Origin: Saururus chinensis | Taxonomy: Eukaryota; Streptophyta; Magnoliopsida; Piperales; Saururaceae | Reading direction: 5' to 3' | Length of the DNA: 64,000 nucleotides | Assembly (NCBI GenBank): GCA_035235625.1 | Contig: CP141145.1 | Location: 33,770,668 to 33,834,667, forward strand | In this document: positions 59,500-64,000 of the stretch, in pieces | How positions within the stretch are numbered: the stretch's first letter is position 1 | How the letters are laid out: the number at the start of each line of letters is the position of its first letter | Notes under the pieces: model-generated | What the model was told of the DNA's origin: nothing | Seen by the model: the letters and a program-made list of their open reading frames with translations, nothing else | Databases searched by the model: none | Position numbers and translations under genes: made by a program

Positions 59500-62400
59500 T
59501 CAAGCCGCTGTTTTGCCATCGCATACGTCACATATCGTATACCCTAGACCTTCACAATAAGGACATTTTGTTCCATCCTCCACCCATTCCAAAAACTGCA
59601 ATAACATTACCATATTAACATGATGCGCGAAAAGAAAATTACAAGATGCCTGAAAACTGCTACACACACAACCTTACCTGTGGCTCAATATTGGGCTCAC
59701 CCGTTCCATCACACTCTGCAACAATGACATGAAACATAAGTCAGGCCCTCAAAGGTGAAGGTAGTTTTTTCAAGGAAATTCATTACTCCTACTTGCTAAA
59801 AGTTAATAATGATGGTATTGGCTTTAGATAAAGTGGATATTTATGAGAGAAAATGCTGGATATTAGTGGTCTAGGCTTTTTATAAGCGGATAGTTTTATG
59901 ACAGCAGCAGCTGCTACATGTTTTTTTCTCTTGGAGAAATCTAGCCTTTTTCTTCAGGGATATAGGAAAGTTTAAATAATATTCTATACCATGCCATCTG
60001 GACGTACAAATATTAACCTGCAAAAAAAAAACACCTATTATCCTGATTCTTAGTAGCTACACATCATCAACAACCATGACATTAGTAGTGCAAATATGGC
60101 ATATCCTCTCGTTTGACCTTTTTGCCTTCACTCACTGTGAGACCAATTTTTTCAATACGTTACCAACATTGGTATACTGCACTGGTAATTCAAATTTAAG
60201 ATAAACAAAACAAATCCCGTATCCAGTTATCACCTTAATGATTTAGTTGGACAAGAGCAATACTTAAAGTTGGTGCTCATTAGCAAGTGAAGAAGAATAT
60301 TTCAGGTAAAGCTAACTCAAATCCAAAGAGAAAAAAATTACCTGTGCACATTAAACGTCCTTCCCCACGGCAAGAGAGGCATTTTTTAGCAGACTCAACT
60401 TTGTTTGCAGCATTGTTCCTACCCACAAGTCTAGACGGCTCTTCCCACCTATTCTCGCCAAGAAGAAAGACTCTTTGCTGAGATATTTCAAATTGGGACT
60501 CACTTCCTTTAACAACAGTTTGCTTGGTTTCTGAGATTTCAGTTAAGGATGTAGCAGGAGCTCCATTAATGCCATCCTAGCAAGTAATAGAAATTAAAAA
60601 ACATATGGGTGCAACTGAAGCTTGCCTAAAGATTATATAAAACTTGAATTAAATAAAAAAAGATTATATAAAACTTTATGAGCTAAAGCAATATGTAATT
60701 CAAACTTTCATGAGGTAAATATTAACAAAGTCAAATATCCAATTGTTGCAATTATAGTACACAAGCATCAAGCTTCCTTCCAAAACAATTTAATCAGTGA
60801 TACCTTCTTTTGGATAGAGATAGACTTGCTTGTCCTAGCATCAGGGACTTTGCTGCTTGTTTCTACCATTTCATACAACATTTCCAAGAGTTCTTCTGTC
60901 ATAATTCCATCTTCAGAGGTACCTAAGCTTGCCTTGTAAACAAACCATCTGATTAGTGTAGATAACAAAATTTTGGAACAATAAAGGAATAATTATTAAC
61001 GAATTTTTATAATTATTTTTTCCCAATTTCTAAAAAACCTCTTCATTTCCATACATTTGAGTCAGTAATATCTTAAACAGGAAAAGGAAATTCTCACTCC
61101 CTTCCATTATTGCATTGACCAGTATTTTAATACTGACTATGTACATTTTATAAAAAATTTAGTATTTTAGTTTTACAACTGTATAAATAGAAGAATGTAA
61201 TCACAAAGATACCTGCCAAGTTTTCACTGCACGCTGAGTTCCACTTGAAAAGCTTGAGTACTCCATATCCTCCTCACCAGAATAAAACCCCAAGCTTTGT
61301 AGTGCTTCCTGCCATAGTGAGAGGAAGTGCTAATAAAGCTAATATAAACTAACTTAAATAACAGAACATAACATAAAAAAAAATCAACAACCTACATTAA
61401 AAGAGACGTGATTACAGAAGAACATGATAAAACTTGAAAAGCATACCAAAAAGCATCATAAGTAAGACATCCAGGAAAGTCAATAGTTATAGAACAGAAG
61501 GTTAACCATTTGTATATCATACAGGCAACAATAAACTGTGTATTTATTATAAGAATTATAGATACATAGCATTTCTATATTTTAGAAACTACCAAGAACC
61601 TTGCCAGTGGGCCAAAGAATGTTCAACACTAAACAGACAAGATTTAATTATGCCAGCGTTCTCTGATCCAAACCATCAATATCTTGTCCATTTAGTAGGA
61701 AAGAGCATACAAAAAGCACTTTCAGCCAATTTTAAACAGAAAGCACTTCAATCTCTCAGTTTAATTTGTAAAATGTTGATGCATATTTCTTGACTTTTCA
61801 TAAGTGGTATCAACGCCTAAAGTGTCACTGGCTTACACATGCATGTTCAACTTCCTAGGAAACAATACATAAAATTCTTCTTAAAAGTCACTGATCTCGT
61901 AGTCCACAAGATAGTCCTGTTTTCCATTTTCGCGCCAGAACACCACGTTAAAACTTCCCATACTGAGTAAACTATCCCACCACACTTTGATAAACAGTTT
62001 ATTATACTCTCAGATTGGTTTCCATTCATAAAATTATAAGAAAACAGTCAAGCACAATGACCAATGATTTTGATAACTTCAATCCAATATGGTCACAACT
62101 TACAAGATAAACGTATGAGGATCAATTATTTCAGATCCTCTCTTCCTTAAATGATGTAAACCCTAAGGTTTACAGGGTGATTTAGATAGTGAAATTGGAT
62201 GAAAGGGGGGAGAAGAACCCTGCTAGTGCGTTGAAAACCAGTAAGGCGAGAGAAAGGGGAGAACTTGAGTCGACAGAGGAGAGGGAAGGGAGATTAGATC
62301 TGATTAATTGCATAATCCTCCATTAGGGCGGAGAATCCCTTACATAATATGCCCTTAATGGGCCTGGGCCTTATTAACTAATACTACTTAAGGCCTAATT

Positions 62401-63665
62401 ACATAATTCCTACTGCCTAATAGCCCAAAAGACCTATTAATAAAAGCAATCCTACGATCCGTAACATTAAACCACCACTATCTTGTCTCATTTTCAGTTT
62501 AGACAATAAAATATTAACTCTTCATCATCCGTTCTCCCACCATGCCACTACATTTGATTCATAATCTGAGCATATAAAGCTAATACATCTCCATTCTTCA
62601 ATTCGCTACTAACCATACATCCAACCAAATACATTGTCAACTACGTCCATCTATCAGAAAGCTCATAGCCAAAACTTCGAACATATTCAATTGTCAAATA
62701 AAAACCATCTCCATTCTTCAATTCGCTACTCGCCATACATCCAACCAAATACATTGTCAGCTACGTCCATCTATCAGAAAGCTCGTAGCCAAAACTTCGA
62801 ACATATTCAATTGTCAAATAAAAACCAACAACACCTAGACACGTATCCAGTTTCTCATGCTCCAGCAGTAACTGAGTTTTAACAACCTCCATGACATTCA
62901 TGATAAATAGAGTGTAAAAAATATATATTTTTACCAGAAATCGCTAAATTACTAGGAAAATGGTAACGAACTTAAAACTGAAGAGAAAATTTTGAACTGA
63001 AATGGAACATTTTAATAAAACAACTCGCCTTGAAAATTGAAGCAGAAATACTAAAATCAACACTTCGTTTCCAGGCAGACCTGCATCAGTCGCACGTCTT
63101 CTCCTTCAGAACCCGTCCTCAGCATCCTCTTCCGCGTAATCTTCTCCTCTTCCTTCCTGTTCCTCGTTTCCTCTCCGGTACTCTCAGAAACCCTAACTTC
63201 CCCCACCACCATCTCCTTCACCTCCCCTTCCTCCAGCAGCATCGGGCGCGGCCCCGAGCCGCTCTCCTCAATCCGGTTCAACCCCAGCTTCGCATCCGCA
63301 TCTTTCAGCACCTGAAGTAGCGAAGCCAGATTCGGAATTGCGTCGGAAGGATTGGAGGCCGAATTCCAGCGTTCCAAGTCCTCGATTCGGCGTTTGAGGG
63401 AGTTAATTTCCGCGAGTAGGGATTCACGCTCGGTGTTCCAACGGGATTCCTGCCTGAGCCAGCGCTGCTCTTCGCGGAGCCAGCGCTGCTCTTCCCGGAG
63501 CCACCGGATCTCCTCCCGGTCCCATCCGGAGGTGGAGGAGGAAGAGGCGGAGATGGAGGCCCTGAAGAGGAGACGTCGCCGCCTCCGAAAATCGGGTTGG
63601 GATGAATGCGATTTCCTGCCGGGAGGAACCAAATGGGGGCCGAAGGATAGAGGCGAAGACGCCAT
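59500..63665 (-). CDS. PTAC5: pTAC5, plastid transcriptionally active chromosome protein
   Basis: Exons in transcription order: 63665-63081, 61308-61213, 60932-60804, 60576-60342, 59715-59678, 59595-59500; 392 codons plus stop with matching phases, near the length I recall for Arabidopsis pTAC5. The N-terminus (MASSPLSFG, then Arg/Ser-rich) looks like a chloroplast transit peptide. A repeated heptad tract (RWLREEQ three times) begins a coiled coil at about residues 65-125. Residues about 196-245 form a peptidoglycan-binding-like fold (EALQSLGFYSG, SGTQRAVKTWQ, GIMTEELLEMLYE). The C-terminus has a DnaJ-type zinc finger: CLSCRGEG, CTECDGTG, CPYCEGLG, CDVCDG (Cys 336, 339, 347, 350, 372, 375, 383, 386). 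Arabidopsis pTAC5 is linked to the plastid nucleoid and disulfide-isomerase activity. The frame stays open upstream to an ATG at 63797, but the lower start gives the better transit peptide. The first intron is 1.77 kb. Confidence 0.9.
62586..62825. repeat. Two 120-bp tandem copies in the first pTAC5 intron
   Basis: CATCTCCATTCTTCAATTCG starts at 62586 and 62706, and the copies are almost identical. The ORF spanning them simply reflects a 120-base (40-codon) period. Upstream, 62160-62460 has GGGCCTGGGCCTTATTAACT and similar text that resembles retroelement remnants. Confidence 0.9.
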
Positions 63666-64000
63666 TGTCAACCCACTGAGCTCCCGCCGAGACGGGCGAG
63701 GCGAAAGCGCGGGATATTTGGTGGCTTTCTCATGGGGTAATTTAGTCAGTTCAGCATGAAAGACGAAAACTAGTGGCCGGTATGGCGCCCCCGCCATCTG
63801 ATCAGGTGGCGGGCCTTGGGCCTGGAAACAGTTTAGCTAACTAAGGCGAGACCAAATCCGAGCATCTAAGATGGTTTGTGGGTTTTTCATTTTTGGTCCA
63901 TAAGATAGTTTATGATATATCATGGGCTTTTTGGAGGGATGTCATACGCTCATTAAGGTCTACGCCAAATGATTAAAGGCCCATCAGTTTATTTGCTATG
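63666..64000. other. Promoter side of pTAC5
   Basis: The reading frame of pTAC5 exon 1 remains open to 63797. No other gene is seen before the window end. Confidence 0.4.

Overview
The window is nuclear DNA of a flowering plant. It is AT-rich, its genes are split by GT-AG introns, it holds five recognisable plant genes, and it contains many transposons typical of angiosperm chromosomes. I cannot name the species. There are no bacterial or organellar features and no RNA genes that I can support.

All five genes lie on the minus strand, and each can be spliced into one open reading frame with matching exon phases. In rising coordinates they are: a KIN-10A/PAKRP2-type phragmoplast kinesin (6413-10396, 6 exons, 958 aa); a plastid fibrillin most like FBN6 (11333-13221, 4 exons, 283 aa); a PHO1 phosphate exporter with SPX and EXS domains (31560-38760, 15 exons, 764 aa); a FUT8/NodZ-like (GT23-type) putative fucosyltransferase with one N-terminal membrane anchor (50226-55355, 8 exons, 576 aa); and pTAC5, a plastid protein with a peptidoglycan-binding-like fold and a DnaJ-type zinc finger (59500-63665, 6 exons, 392 aa). 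They serve unrelated processes (cytokinesis, plastid membranes, phosphate export, glycosylation, plastid nucleoid) and do not form a cluster.

The rest is mostly mobile DNA. Region 1-3310 is a tandem AT/CT-rich repeat of roughly 0.8 kb units, interrupted by a non-autonomous hAT element with a perfect 8-bp target duplication. Region 4326-6122 is a 1.8-kb imperfect palindrome. The main non-genic structure is 16184-30164: a decayed Copia retrotransposon on the minus strand (193-bp LTRs, 5-bp target duplication) split by two solo LTRs on the plus strand, each with its own 5-bp duplication. The second solo LTR is itself split by a 5.2-kb hAT transposon with an 8-bp duplication and a broken transposase gene. 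A third hAT-like element with a perfect 8-bp duplication lies at 46611-47283. A family of about 200-bp Stowaway-like MITEs populates the region upstream of PHO1.

I found no clearly new biological system. The items most worth following are the four-layer insertion record, the hAT elements that share termini but differ in subterminal repeats, the dead active sites in the Copia element, and the plant FUT8-like gene.
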